Source: Clostridia bacterium (GTDB lineage: Bacteria; Bacillota; Clostridia; UMGS1840). From it: a stretch of DNA of 32,058 nucleotides. Every line of letters starts with the position of its first letter. Within the stretch, counting starts at the first letter, position 1. A program made the position numbers and the translations under genes. The DNA lies in assembly GCA_017468465.1 (NCBI GenBank), contig JAFUIN010000014.1, positions 67,618-99,675 of the forward strand, in the 5' to 3' direction. Below are positions 1 through 7,993 of this stretch, piece by piece. Under the pieces are notes generated by a model. It did no database searches and had not been told where the DNA came from. It saw only the letters and a list, made by a program, of their open reading frames with translations.

Positions 1-1144
1 TAGATACGCCCCATTTGTAGCTCCCTTCATCCGGTTCCATTTCTCCTGCAAGAATTTGAAACATGGTGGTGACTGCAGTTTCGTTTTCGCCTAAAAATGC
101 TACCTTGTCTCCTTTGTTCAAAGTGAAAGAAACATTGTCAAGAACTTTGACACCGTCAATTGTTTTGGAAATACCTTCCACAAACAAAATGTCTTTGCCG
201 GCTTCTCGGTCCATCTGGAATCCAACAAAAGGATATCGTCTGGAGGAGGCGGGAAGTTCTTCAATGGTCAGCTTTTCCAATAACTTTTTACGGGAGGTTG
301 CCTGACGTGATTTGGATTTATTGGCAGAGAACCTTTGAATAAAACTCATCAGTTCTTTTGCTTTTTCTTCGTTCTTTTTATTTTGGTCTCGAATCATTTT
401 TTGAATCAACTGACTGGATTCATACCAAAATTCGTAGTTGCCAACAAACATTTTAATTTGTGAAAAATCAATGTCCACAATGTTGGTGCAAACGGTATTC
501 AAAAAGTGACGATCATGCGAAACCACAATGACCAATCCCTCATATTCCAATAAAAAATCTTCCAGCCAGTTAATGGAATCCACATCTAAGTGGTTGGTAG
601 GTTCGTCTAATAAAATAATATCGGGATTTCCGAACAAGGCTTGTGCCAGCAGTACTTTGACTTTTTGTTTTCCGTCTAAAGTACTCATTTGTTCGTATAA
701 AACACTTTCGGGCAGTCCTAATCCTTGGAGCAGTTTGGAGGCATCACTTTCTGCTTCCCATCCGTTTAATTCTAAAAAATCGCCCTCCAGCTCAGCCAAG
801 CGAACTCCGTCATCATCGTTAAAATCAGGTTTTGCATAAAGAATTTCCTTTTCTTTCATAATGTCATACAGACGCTTATTTCCCATAATGACAGTATCAA
901 AAACAGTGAACTCGTCATATGCAAAATGGTCCTGTTTTAAGACAGACATTCTCAAGTGACCGGGAATGATGACTTCTCCTGTGGAAGGCTCTAATTCGCC
1001 GGATAAAATTTTTAAGAATGTGGATTTACCGGCACCGTTTGCTCCAATCACACCATAACAGTTGCCGGGTGTGAATTTCAGGTCTGCATTTTTGAACAGA
1101 CTGGTTCCGTTAAAATTTAAGCTTAAGTTTGTAACTGTAATCAT
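1..1144 (-). CDS. ABC-F family ATPase (YkpA/YbiT-like), 3' end missing
   Basis: Soluble two-domain ATPase of the ABC-F family, whose members act on the ribosome; it has no membrane segments. About 381 N-terminal residues are in the window and the rest lies off the left edge. The first nucleotide-binding domain has Walker A GANGAGKS and Walker B ILLDEPTNHLD followed by the VVSHDRHFL switch region. The signature is LDGKQ rather than LSGGQ. The second domain begins near the edge, and its Walker A position reads GENETAVTT, lacking the usual GK. I recall similar divergence in the YkpA/YbiT-like branch, so this may be a subfamily trait. The ATG at 1144 is preceded by AGAAAGGAAC at a good distance. 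It ends an apparent leftward run with the CHR genes, 14 bp downstream of them. The family is secure; the cellular role (translation factor or antibiotic protection) is not resolved. Confidence 0.9.
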   Translation of the reverse strand, partial: MITVTNLSLNFNGTSLFKNADLKFTPGNCYGVIGANGAGKSTFLKILSGELEPSTGEVIIPGHLRMSVLKQDHFAYDEFTVFDTVIMGNKRLYDIMKEKEILYAKPDFNDDDGVRLAELEGDFLELNGWEAESDASKLLQGLGLPESVLYEQMSTLDGKQKVKVLLAQALFGNPDIILLDEPTNHLDVDSINWLEDFLLEYEGLVIVVSHDRHFLNTVCTNIVDIDFSQIKMFVGNYEFWYESSQLIQKMIRDQNKKNEEKAKELMSFIQRFSANKSKSRQATSRKKLLEKLTIEELPASSRRYPFVGFQMDREAGKDILFVEGISKTIDGVKVLDNVSFTLNKGDKVAFLGENETAVTTMFQILAGEMEPDEGSYKWGVS

Positions 1145-1158
1145 TTTTTAGTTCCTTT

Positions 1159-1716
1159 CTAAAATCCGCCGAAAACAATGCCGAAAACAGCACCAATGCC
1201 AATCAGAATAATTGGATGAGCCTTTTGGAATCGAAACCGTATCAGCGCCAATAGCAAAAACATAACCAGTGCCTTCCAATTCAAAAGGGTGAGTATGGTT
1301 GTTGCATTTGGGTGTAAAAAACTTAATTCCATAATAGAAAGCACTGCTGCAGAAATTAAACCGACAACAGCAGGACGCAGTCCTGTAAATGCAGTTTGAA
1401 CATAACGGTTTTCATTAAATTTTTGAAGAATTCTTGCAATCAATAAGATCACCAGATAAGAGGGAAGTACAATTCCGAAGGTTGCAACAATTCCGCCAAG
1501 GATTCCTGCTCCCGTAAAGCCTGTGTAGCTTGCCATATTGATGCCCAAAGGGCCGGGTGTGGATTCGGAAACGGCAATAATATTGGCCAAATCTCCGGAG
1601 GTAAACCAGGGATATTTTTCCGCTAATTTACTTAAAAAAGGAAGGGTTGCCAATCCGCCGCCAACTGCAAACAAACCAATCTTGAAAAATTCAAAAAAGA
1701 GTAAGCCTAAATTCAT
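1159..1716 (-). CDS. Chromate transporter family (CHR) half protein, second of pair
   Basis: A 185-aa membrane protein of the CHR family (chromate ion transporter, Pfam Chromate_transp). The N-terminal GLFAVGGGLATLPFL and the SESTPGPLGINMASYTG segment are family hallmarks, followed by several hydrophobic helices. It is a single-domain (short-chain) member; such proteins usually occur as adjacent pairs that together equal one long ChrA. Its ATG overlaps the stop of the partner gene (ATGA at 1713-1716), implying translational coupling and a heteromeric transporter. The family was named for chromate efflux, but the natural substrate in anaerobes without chromate exposure is unclear, so I call the family and not the substrate. 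Confidence 0.9.
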   Translation of the reverse strand: MNLGLLFFEFFKIGLFAVGGGLATLPFLSKLAEKYPWFTSGDLANIIAVSESTPGPLGINMASYTGFTGAGILGGIVATFGIVLPSYLVILLIARILQKFNENRYVQTAFTGLRPAVVGLISAAVLSIMELSFLHPNATTILTLLNWKALVMFLLLALIRFRFQKAHPIILIGIGAVFGIVFGGF

Positions 1717-2258
1717 TTTGTTTCTTCCTCCTTTTTAGGATTGGTAAAAATGCCGCCCATTCCTGCCAACAATACAATCCAAACCGGTGAAATCGGTGTA
1801 AAAGCACTCAATAAAAATGCTACAATACAAAAGATATAATCGGAGAATTTTTTTACTGATTTTTTCCATAAATTAACGATCGATACCAGAATCGTCGCAC
1901 AAACAGCAATACGGATGCCGGAAAATGCGTGTTGCACAATCGGATAGGCTGCAAAGTTTTTTAAGAGGGAAGCAATCAGTATAATAATAATTACCGAAGG
2001 CGTAACGATTCCCGCTGTTGCAGCTGCACCGCCTAATATTCCTTTTCGCTTATAGCCAACAAAAGTTGCCGTGTTTACTGCGATAATGCCGGGGGTACAT
2101 TGACCAACTGCATAATAGTTCAACAGCTCTTCGTTGGTAGTCCAATTCTTTTTCTCTACCAATTCCCGTTGCATCATGGGGAGCATTGCATAGCCTCCGC
2201 CAAAGGTGAATCCACCGATTTTGGCAAAGGTTAAAAATAAATCAATGTATTCTTTCAT
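1713..2258 (-). CDS. Chromate transporter family (CHR) half protein, first of pair
   Basis: A 181-aa CHR-family membrane protein, paralogous to the next gene. It shows GGFTFGGGYAMLPMM near the N-terminus, then AVGQCTPGIIAVNTATFVGY, matching the conserved P-G motif of the family, followed by hydrophobic segments. The ATG at 2258 overlaps the stop codon of the AAA ATPase gene at 2255-2258, and its own stop overlaps the next CHR gene, so ATPase and both half-transporters are read as one coupled unit. The Shine-Dalgarno-like AAGGAG lies inside the ATPase gene end. The substrate is not determined by sequence. Confidence 0.9.
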   Translation of the reverse strand: MKEYIDLFLTFAKIGGFTFGGGYAMLPMMQRELVEKKNWTTNEELLNYYAVGQCTPGIIAVNTATFVGYKRKGILGGAAATAGIVTPSVIIIILIASLLKNFAAYPIVQHAFSGIRIAVCATILVSIVNLWKKSVKKFSDYIFCIVAFLLSAFTPISPVWIVLLAGMGGIFTNPKKEEETK

Positions 2259-3247
2259 CGATCGTTCTCCTTTTGCTTTTCATCCCGAAAATCAAGCTCT
2301 TTTTCCAAACGAATTTGGTATGCCCGTTCACCATCGGTTATTTGACAGGATGTGGTTTCTTTGTCGGAACGCAGCCGCAGAATTGTGAGAAGATTTAATT
2401 CATTGTAAAAATGAAGTAAATCCAGCCATTCATCTATGATTTCTGCACTTTGTGTCACCAGAAAAAGTTGGATTTGCCGTTCTTTTGATAATTGATAGAT
2501 AAAATTAACAGCTTCCCGCACAGTATTTTTTGCCAACAGACATTCAAAGCCGTCAACTGCCAGAATTCCGTTGGAATAGCCGGATAATGCTTCAGCAATT
2601 TTCAATAAAAACTGAATTCCGTCACTGAAAAATGACGGGCTTAAATTTCCGTATGTGTTGTGATATAAAAAATATTCCTTAAAATCTTCTGTATGGAAAT
2701 CACAGATTTCTTCATCAAAAAGAGCTAACAGAGAAAGCACCTTTTCCTTTATTCTGTCATCCTCCCAAATTCTTTTTAAGCAAACTGACGTATCATTGGG
2801 AGAAACTGTCCGGAAGGGAAGTAACGCTCTGACAGAACTGTCCTTTTTATCCGAAAATGAGTAGGATATTTGTGTTGTTTTAACCTTTTTCTCCTTCTCG
2901 GCTTGATAGGTGAAATGATGATAGCCTATAAAGGATTCGTTATCGATAGGAAAATAAGAGGTGATTTCTATTCCATAGAAGTTTTGAAGCACCAATCCTG
3001 CAATGTTGGAACATGGACGCGGCTCCCGTTTATGAAAGGAATTTTTGAAGCTTTCAAACGTTTTGCCGGATGCTTTTATATAATGAAAAAAATCACTCGG
3101 ATTCGTGAGTATTTCCAACCCGTTCAGCAAGGCAGTTTTTCCGCTGCCGTTTGGCCCGGTAATAATATTGATTGAGGAAAATGAATCAATATTCAACCGA
3201 CGGATACCCTTGTAATTTCCGATGGAAATGCTGTTGATATATTCCAT
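2255..3247 (-). CDS. AAA-type ATPase, RecF/SMC-like (AAA_15/AAA_21 group)
   Basis: A 330-aa cytosolic P-loop ATPase of the RecF/SMC-like group. The N-terminus runs through ISIGNYKGIRRLNI into Walker A GPNGSGKT (residues 31-38). A signature-like segment SDGIQFLLKIAEAL (about 208-221) precedes the Walker B region ILAVDGFE (228-235), then LVTQSAEII (263-271). Two expected residues differ: the catalytic Glu after the Walker B Asp is Gly (DG rather than DE, with a Glu two residues later), and the usual THS motif is TQS. ATPase activity may therefore be reduced or differently organised. AAAAGGAGGA precedes the ATG. The gene is first in the leftward unit, coupled by ATGA overlap to two CHR transporter halves. 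No nuclease or reverse-transcriptase partner is adjacent, so I do not call this a defence system. The family is clear, the function unknown. Confidence 0.8.
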   Translation of the reverse strand: MEYINSISIGNYKGIRRLNIDSFSSINIITGPNGSGKTALLNGLEILTNPSDFFHYIKASGKTFESFKNSFHKREPRPCSNIAGLVLQNFYGIEITSYFPIDNESFIGYHHFTYQAEKEKKVKTTQISYSFSDKKDSSVRALLPFRTVSPNDTSVCLKRIWEDDRIKEKVLSLLALFDEEICDFHTEDFKEYFLYHNTYGNLSPSFFSDGIQFLLKIAEALSGYSNGILAVDGFECLLAKNTVREAVNFIYQLSKERQIQLFLVTQSAEIIDEWLDLLHFYNELNLLTILRLRSDKETTSCQITDGERAYQIRLEKELDFRDEKQKENDR

Positions 3248-3296
3248 TCAAAATCCTCCTTTTTGTAAAATATAGGCTGAAATACCAATTCTAATT

Positions 3297-3325
3297 ATTT
3301 TAGCACGTTTCATAAAAAATAGCAA
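3297..3325 (-). promoter_or_regulatory. Sigma-A-like promoter for the ATPase-CHR unit
   Basis: On the minus strand TTGCTA (3325-3320) is followed after exactly 17 bp by TAAAAT (3302-3297), with TGC before the -10 box as in extended -10 promoters. It lies about 50 bp upstream of the ATPase start codon and is the only good match in that direction. Confidence 0.65.
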
Positions 3326-3410
3326 TAGATTTTGAAAAATAAAAAAAGTAATATAGAACGGTTTTCTTTTGGAAATACTGAAAACAAGACTAAAAAACGG
3401 AGTGAAAATT

Positions 3411-5105
3411 ATGCAATATATATTTCGGTTAGAGGAAGTTTCTCGAAATACTTATGACATTATGATTTTTCCTGACTGTTTTGCGGAAACTGTTGACGCT
3501 GAATTCTCGTCGGAGCTGTTTAGGAAACCCTTTTATCTCAGAATGGTTACTGTTTTTTTGACAGGAACCCTTTCTGTCAGTATTCCATTTTCAAAAATTG
3601 CAGATGCCAATTCTCGTTATTCTATGACCTATCTTTCTTATGGAAGTTACGACAAACAGTTGGAATATGTTGCAATGTCTAATCAAGGCTTTTCTGTCAT
3701 TTCGCCCAGCTATTTCAATATTCTTTCTGACGGTTCTCTTTTTGTGGAACCTATCAGCGCAAGCTATGTTGATGCAATGCATCAAAAAAACGTAAAAATT
3801 GTTCCGTTTTTAAGCAATCATTGGGATAGAGTTGCCGGAAATAATGCGATGAAAAATGTAGAAAAGCTTGCAACAGAAATTGCTTCTGCGGTGCAACAAT
3901 ATCGTCTTGACGGCGTGAATGTGGACATTGAAAACGTGACCCATGAGTATCGGGACCAATATACAAAGCTGGTTCGGCTGTTACGGGAGAAAATTCCAAA
4001 GGAAAAAGAAGTTTCGGTTGCAGTTGCAGCGAATCCGAATGGGTGGAATCTTGGATGGCACGGATCCTACGATTACAAAGCTTTGGGGGAAATCGCAGAT
4101 CATCTCTTTATTATGGCATATGACGAGCATTATAACGGAGGTGATGCGGGACCGGTTGCAAGCATTTCTTTTGTGGAACAGTCTATTCAGTACGCTTTGA
4201 AGCATGTCCAAAAAGAAAAAATAGTTCTTGGTGTTCCGTTTTTTGGACGAATCTGGAGCGATGACGGAACCCTTCGCGGAATGGGCATCACCAATAAGCA
4301 AATCGAATCTGCCCTCAAAAAAACAGGTGGTATTTCAAAAGTCGATGCGGCATCAAAAAGCGTTACGGCACGGTTTCGTGTGGGAACAGAGCATTCTATC
4401 ACCTTAAACGGACAAAAATTAAAGCCGGGATACTACACAGTATGGTATGACAACAGCGATACACTAAAATATAAATTGAGTTTGGTGGATAAATACGGCT
4501 TGAAAGGTGCCGGAAGCTGGAGTGTGGGGCAGGAAACACAGGATGTCTGGGACTATTACAGCATGTGGCTTAATGGAAAATATTTCTCTGATACCTTTCA
4601 CCATTTTGCAAAGGATGACATTCTTTTGAATTATCAAAAAGGTTGGATGGAGGGAACAGGGCATCACACCTTTGCTCCGGATGACGGACTAACCCGCGGA
4701 CAGGCAGCAGCAATATTATGCAGATATCTGAATTTGGAAAGCCAAAATCCAAAAACAATGTTTTCAGATATTTCCGGGCATTGGGCAGAAAATGAAATTC
4801 GCACGGCAGCAGATTACGGAATACTCCAAGGGTATCCTGACGGAAAATTTCATCCCAACCGTGCCGTTACCAGAGAAGAAATTGCGGTCATATTGCAACG
4901 GATATTGCAATATGAATATAGTGGAAAGCGTGCAGCTCATTTTTCGGATGTTTCAAAAGACAGATGGTCTTTTCATGAAATAAAAGCATTGCTGGACAGC
5001 GGAATTTTAAGCGGTTATCCCGACAACACCTTCCGGCCGGAGCAATATCTGTCCCGCGGCGAAATGGCGCATCTTTTGAAAAAAACATTGCATTTGGAAC
5101 AGTGA
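3411..5105 (+). CDS. Glycoside hydrolase family 18 protein with three SLH domains
   Basis: A 564-aa cell-surface enzyme: a GH18 domain of the YaaH/SleL type (about residues 70-388) followed by three S-layer homology repeats (about 396-440, 451-497, 511-557) that bind secondary cell-wall polymer. The catalytic motif DGVNVDIE (167-174) keeps the essential acid/base Glu, and MAYDEHY (from 235) supplies the second conserved Asp. YaaH-type members hydrolyse peptidoglycan amino sugars, so a wall or cortex glycosidase is more likely than a chitinase. I chose ATG 3411 because CGGAGTG precedes it at 7 bases; an in-frame TTG at 3369 has no ribosome site. Oddly, the only hydrophobic stretch (MVTVFLTGTLSV, from residue 45) lies behind about 44 unremarkable residues instead of at the N-terminus. 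Either it works as an internal signal/anchor or the real start is elsewhere. No LysM domain is seen. Confidence 0.87.
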   Translation: MQYIFRLEEVSRNTYDIMIFPDCFAETVDAEFSSELFRKPFYLRMVTVFLTGTLSVSIPFSKIADANSRYSMTYLSYGSYDKQLEYVAMSNQGFSVISPSYFNILSDGSLFVEPISASYVDAMHQKNVKIVPFLSNHWDRVAGNNAMKNVEKLATEIASAVQQYRLDGVNVDIENVTHEYRDQYTKLVRLLREKIPKEKEVSVAVAANPNGWNLGWHGSYDYKALGEIADHLFIMAYDEHYNGGDAGPVASISFVEQSIQYALKHVQKEKIVLGVPFFGRIWSDDGTLRGMGITNKQIESALKKTGGISKVDAASKSVTARFRVGTEHSITLNGQKLKPGYYTVWYDNSDTLKYKLSLVDKYGLKGAGSWSVGQETQDVWDYYSMWLNGKYFSDTFHHFAKDDILLNYQKGWMEGTGHHTFAPDDGLTRGQAAAILCRYLNLESQNPKTMFSDISGHWAENEIRTAADYGILQGYPDGKFHPNRAVTREEIAVILQRILQYEYSGKRAAHFSDVSKDRWSFHEIKALLDSGILSGYPDNTFRPEQYLSRGEMAHLLKKTLHLEQ

Positions 5106-5217
5106 GAAAACAATTTGGAATTTTGAAACATTTCAACAAATAAAAAGCAAAAATAACACTCTTTTTATCATAATCTGCAAGATTTTTGAAAAATTATGAA
5201 ATTTTTATAGAAAAAAC

Positions 5218-5246
5218 TTGCAAAAAGAAGAAACATAGTGTATAAT
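5218..5246 (+). promoter_or_regulatory. Sigma-A promoter of gdhA
   Basis: TTGCAA (5218-5223), 17 bp, then TATAAT (5241-5246). A start of transcription near 5253 would give an 84-base leader. This is one of the strongest promoter matches in the window, fitting a highly expressed metabolic gene. Confidence 0.8.
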
Positions 5247-5256
5247 ATTTTCTTGG

Positions 5257-5277
5257 AAGCGTTAGAAAAAAACGCTT
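5257..5277 (+). other. 5'-terminal stem-loop in the gdhA leader
   Basis: AAGCGTT (5257-5263) and AACGCTT (5271-5277) form a perfect 7-bp stem with an A-rich 7-base loop. It starts about four bases from the predicted transcription start, the position of hairpins that protect mRNA 5' ends. No U tract follows closely, so it is not a terminator. Confidence 0.55.
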
Positions 5278-5279
5278 GA

Positions 5280-6683
<1,404 letters not shown>

Positions 6684-6705
6684 TTATCGTTTTATACATA
6701 TAGAG

Positions 6706-6749
6706 GAGCTGTTGCAAAATGTCATTCATTTTGCTGCAGCTCTTTTTTT
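6706..6749 (+). terminator. Intrinsic terminator of gdhA
   Basis: GAGCTG-TT-GCAAAATG (6706-6721) pairs with CATTTTGC-TG-CAGCTC (6727-6742), giving 14 bp around a two-base mismatch and a 5-base loop, followed directly by seven T residues. Confidence 0.9.
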
Positions 6750-6802
6750 GTCTGCAAAACTTGACACAAATTTTGATTTTTGTATTGGTATTTCGTTGTT
6801 TT

Positions 6803-6828
6803 TTGTCGTATGTCGAAAGCTGTCGTGT
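6803..6828 (+). promoter_or_regulatory. Cluster of Spo0A-box-like sites upstream of spo0A
   Basis: One exact core Spo0A box, TGTCGAA (6811-6817), is flanked by two partial boxes starting TGTCGT (6804 and 6821). All are on the same strand, in the 330-bp gap before spo0A and 30-55 bp upstream of its -35 element. The consensus TGTCGAA is known from Bacillus and Clostridium. Position and clustering suggest autoregulation by the downstream gene product; occupancy is inference. Confidence 0.55.
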
Positions 6829-6857
6829 AATAATTGGAAAATTTTTCCAAAAATATC

Positions 6858-6886
6858 TTGATTTTTTGAAAATAATGTGATATATT
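6858..6886 (+). promoter_or_regulatory. Sigma-A-like promoter of spo0A
   Basis: TTGATT (6858-6863), 17 bp, TATATT (6881-6886). Transcription would start near 6893, leaving a 120-base leader before the ATG at 7014. Confidence 0.65.
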
Positions 6887-6906
6887 ATATCCAGAAGATG
6901 AAAAGA

Positions 6907-6977
6907 ATCTTTTTTTGAATATGCATATCACAAAAAATCTTGGTAAAAAAGAGAAAAAGTCAGCGCAAACTTTTTCT
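6907..6977 (+). other. Dyad and hairpin in the spo0A leader
   Basis: Two symmetric elements lie between the predicted start of transcription and the ATG. The first is the palindrome ATATGCATAT (6919-6928) flanked by TTTTTTTG and CAAAAAA arms. The second is a 9-bp perfect stem, AGAAAAAGT (6952-6960) with ACTTTTTCT (6969-6977), around an 8-base loop. No U tract follows, so neither is a terminator. They could be an operator and a leader fold; neither matches a motif I know. Confidence 0.4.
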
Positions 6978-7013
6978 TAAGAAAAAATCAAATGAAAGAG
7001 CAAGGAGAACCCT

Positions 7014-7817
7014 ATGAAAAAGATTATCGTGATAGAAGACAATGTAACCCTTCTGGAAGAGCTGAAAGCTTATCTGGAGCAAGATAGTTATTTTGACAAA
7101 GTATACACCGCAAAAGAAGGGAAGGAAGCGCTTTCCATCATCCGTGACAACAGTCCGGATATTATCCTTACAGACATTGCAATTCCAAATGGTGATGGCA
7201 TTTGGTTGCTGGAAAGTCTGCAAAAAGAATTTCTCCTCCGCAATGATATGACAGTTGTATTTATGATGGATATAAAAATTCCTGCCATTGAAAAACTGGT
7301 AGTCGATATGGGAGCTGATTATTTTGTATTGAAGCCCTTCGACATTCCTTCCACGATTACGCAGATTAAAGCCGTTTCCGACAGTGAAAAACAACAGAAT
7401 GAAAAAAGTGCAAATGAGCTTCGTTCTGCGGGCAAAATTGCTAATATTTCAACTTCCAAAGAAAATCCTGTGCTGGAGCAGATGGTGACCAATATTTTTC
7501 ACGAGCTTGGTATGCCGGCACATATAAAAGGCTATGAATATCTCAGATATGCAATTTTAAGAGTGCTGGAAAACAGAAAACTTCTTCACAGCGTTACCAA
7601 AGAACTCTATCCCATGACCGCAAAGGAATTTGATTCCAAGCCCAGTCGGGTAGAACGTGCAATCCGTCATGCCATTGAGGTAGCATGGACCCGAGGAGAC
7701 GCAGATAACATCGCAAAAGTATTTGGCTGTACGGTGTTGTCCTCTCGTGGAAAGCCGACTAACTCTGAATTTCTTGCAATGATTGCTGACAATATTTTGC
7801 TTCGCCTGTCCGCATAA
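7014..7817 (+). CDS. spo0A: Sporulation master regulator Spo0A (variant receiver)
   Basis: A 267-aa response regulator. The receiver domain is residues 1-120, with acidic pair E8-D9, phosphoacceptor D54 in LTDIAIP and K107 in VLKPFD. The C-terminal DNA-binding domain is unmistakably Spo0A: GMPAHIKGYEYLRYAI and the recognition region SRVERAIRHAIEVAW, then the conserved KPTNSEF near the end. Spo0A is activated by phosphorylation and binds TGTCGAA boxes to start sporulation and stationary-phase programmes. The switch Thr/Ser of receivers aligns with Met85 (FMMDIK, against MLTAFG in Bacillus), and the first acidic residue is Glu instead of Asp, so phosphorylation-coupled signalling may be altered. 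AAGGAG precedes the ATG. The usual neighbour spoIVB is absent upstream; glutamate dehydrogenase sits there instead. Both sides are bounded by terminators, so the gene is monocistronic. Confidence 0.95.
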   Translation: MKKIIVIEDNVTLLEELKAYLEQDSYFDKVYTAKEGKEALSIIRDNSPDIILTDIAIPNGDGIWLLESLQKEFLLRNDMTVVFMMDIKIPAIEKLVVDMGADYFVLKPFDIPSTITQIKAVSDSEKQQNEKSANELRSAGKIANISTSKENPVLEQMVTNIFHELGMPAHIKGYEYLRYAILRVLENRKLLHSVTKELYPMTAKEFDSKPSRVERAIRHAIEVAWTRGDADNIAKVFGCTVLSSRGKPTNSEFLAMIADNILLRLSA

Positions 7818-7858
7818 ACCATTTTTCGCCTGTATCCATTCTATATAATTCTTTTCCC

Positions 7859-7905
7859 AAGACAAAGGAGCTGTATCGCATTTTTGTGTGCAGCTCCTTT
7901 GTCTT
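7859..7905 (+). terminator. Long hairpin terminator after spo0A
   Basis: A perfect 15-bp stem with core GACAAAGGAGCTG (7861-7873) and CAGCTCCTTTGTC (7891-7903), extended by AA/TT at the base, and a 17-base loop. The T tract after it is weak (TTTCC), so termination may be partial. It shares GGAGCTGT and TGCAGCTC arms with the terminator on the other side of spo0A. Confidence 0.7.
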
Positions 7906-7931
7906 TCCATTTGACATTTCCGTTACAACTA

Positions 7932-7960
7932 TTGCATATATTGGATTTCTGGTTTATAAT
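7932..7960 (+). promoter_or_regulatory. Sigma-A promoter of cca
   Basis: TTGCAT (7932-7937), 17 bp, TATAAT (7955-7960), about 34 bp upstream of the cca start codon. The TTGACA at 7911 has no -10 at a proper distance. Confidence 0.7.
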
Positions 7961-7993
7961 AAAACAAGTAATAATTAAGTTGGGTGATTGTTT

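Noticed and set aside
2255-3247. OLD-like ATPase as part of an anti-phage system
   Set aside because: No TOPRIM nuclease, reverse transcriptase or helicase partner is adjacent; the neighbours are ion transporters.
6960-7394. Leftward 144-codon frame opposite spo0A
   Set aside because: Antisense shadow of Spo0A with no ribosome site.
7911-7942. TTGACA with TATATT as a cca promoter
   Set aside because: Spacing is 20 bp; the TTGCAT/TATAAT pair with 17 bp just downstream is better.
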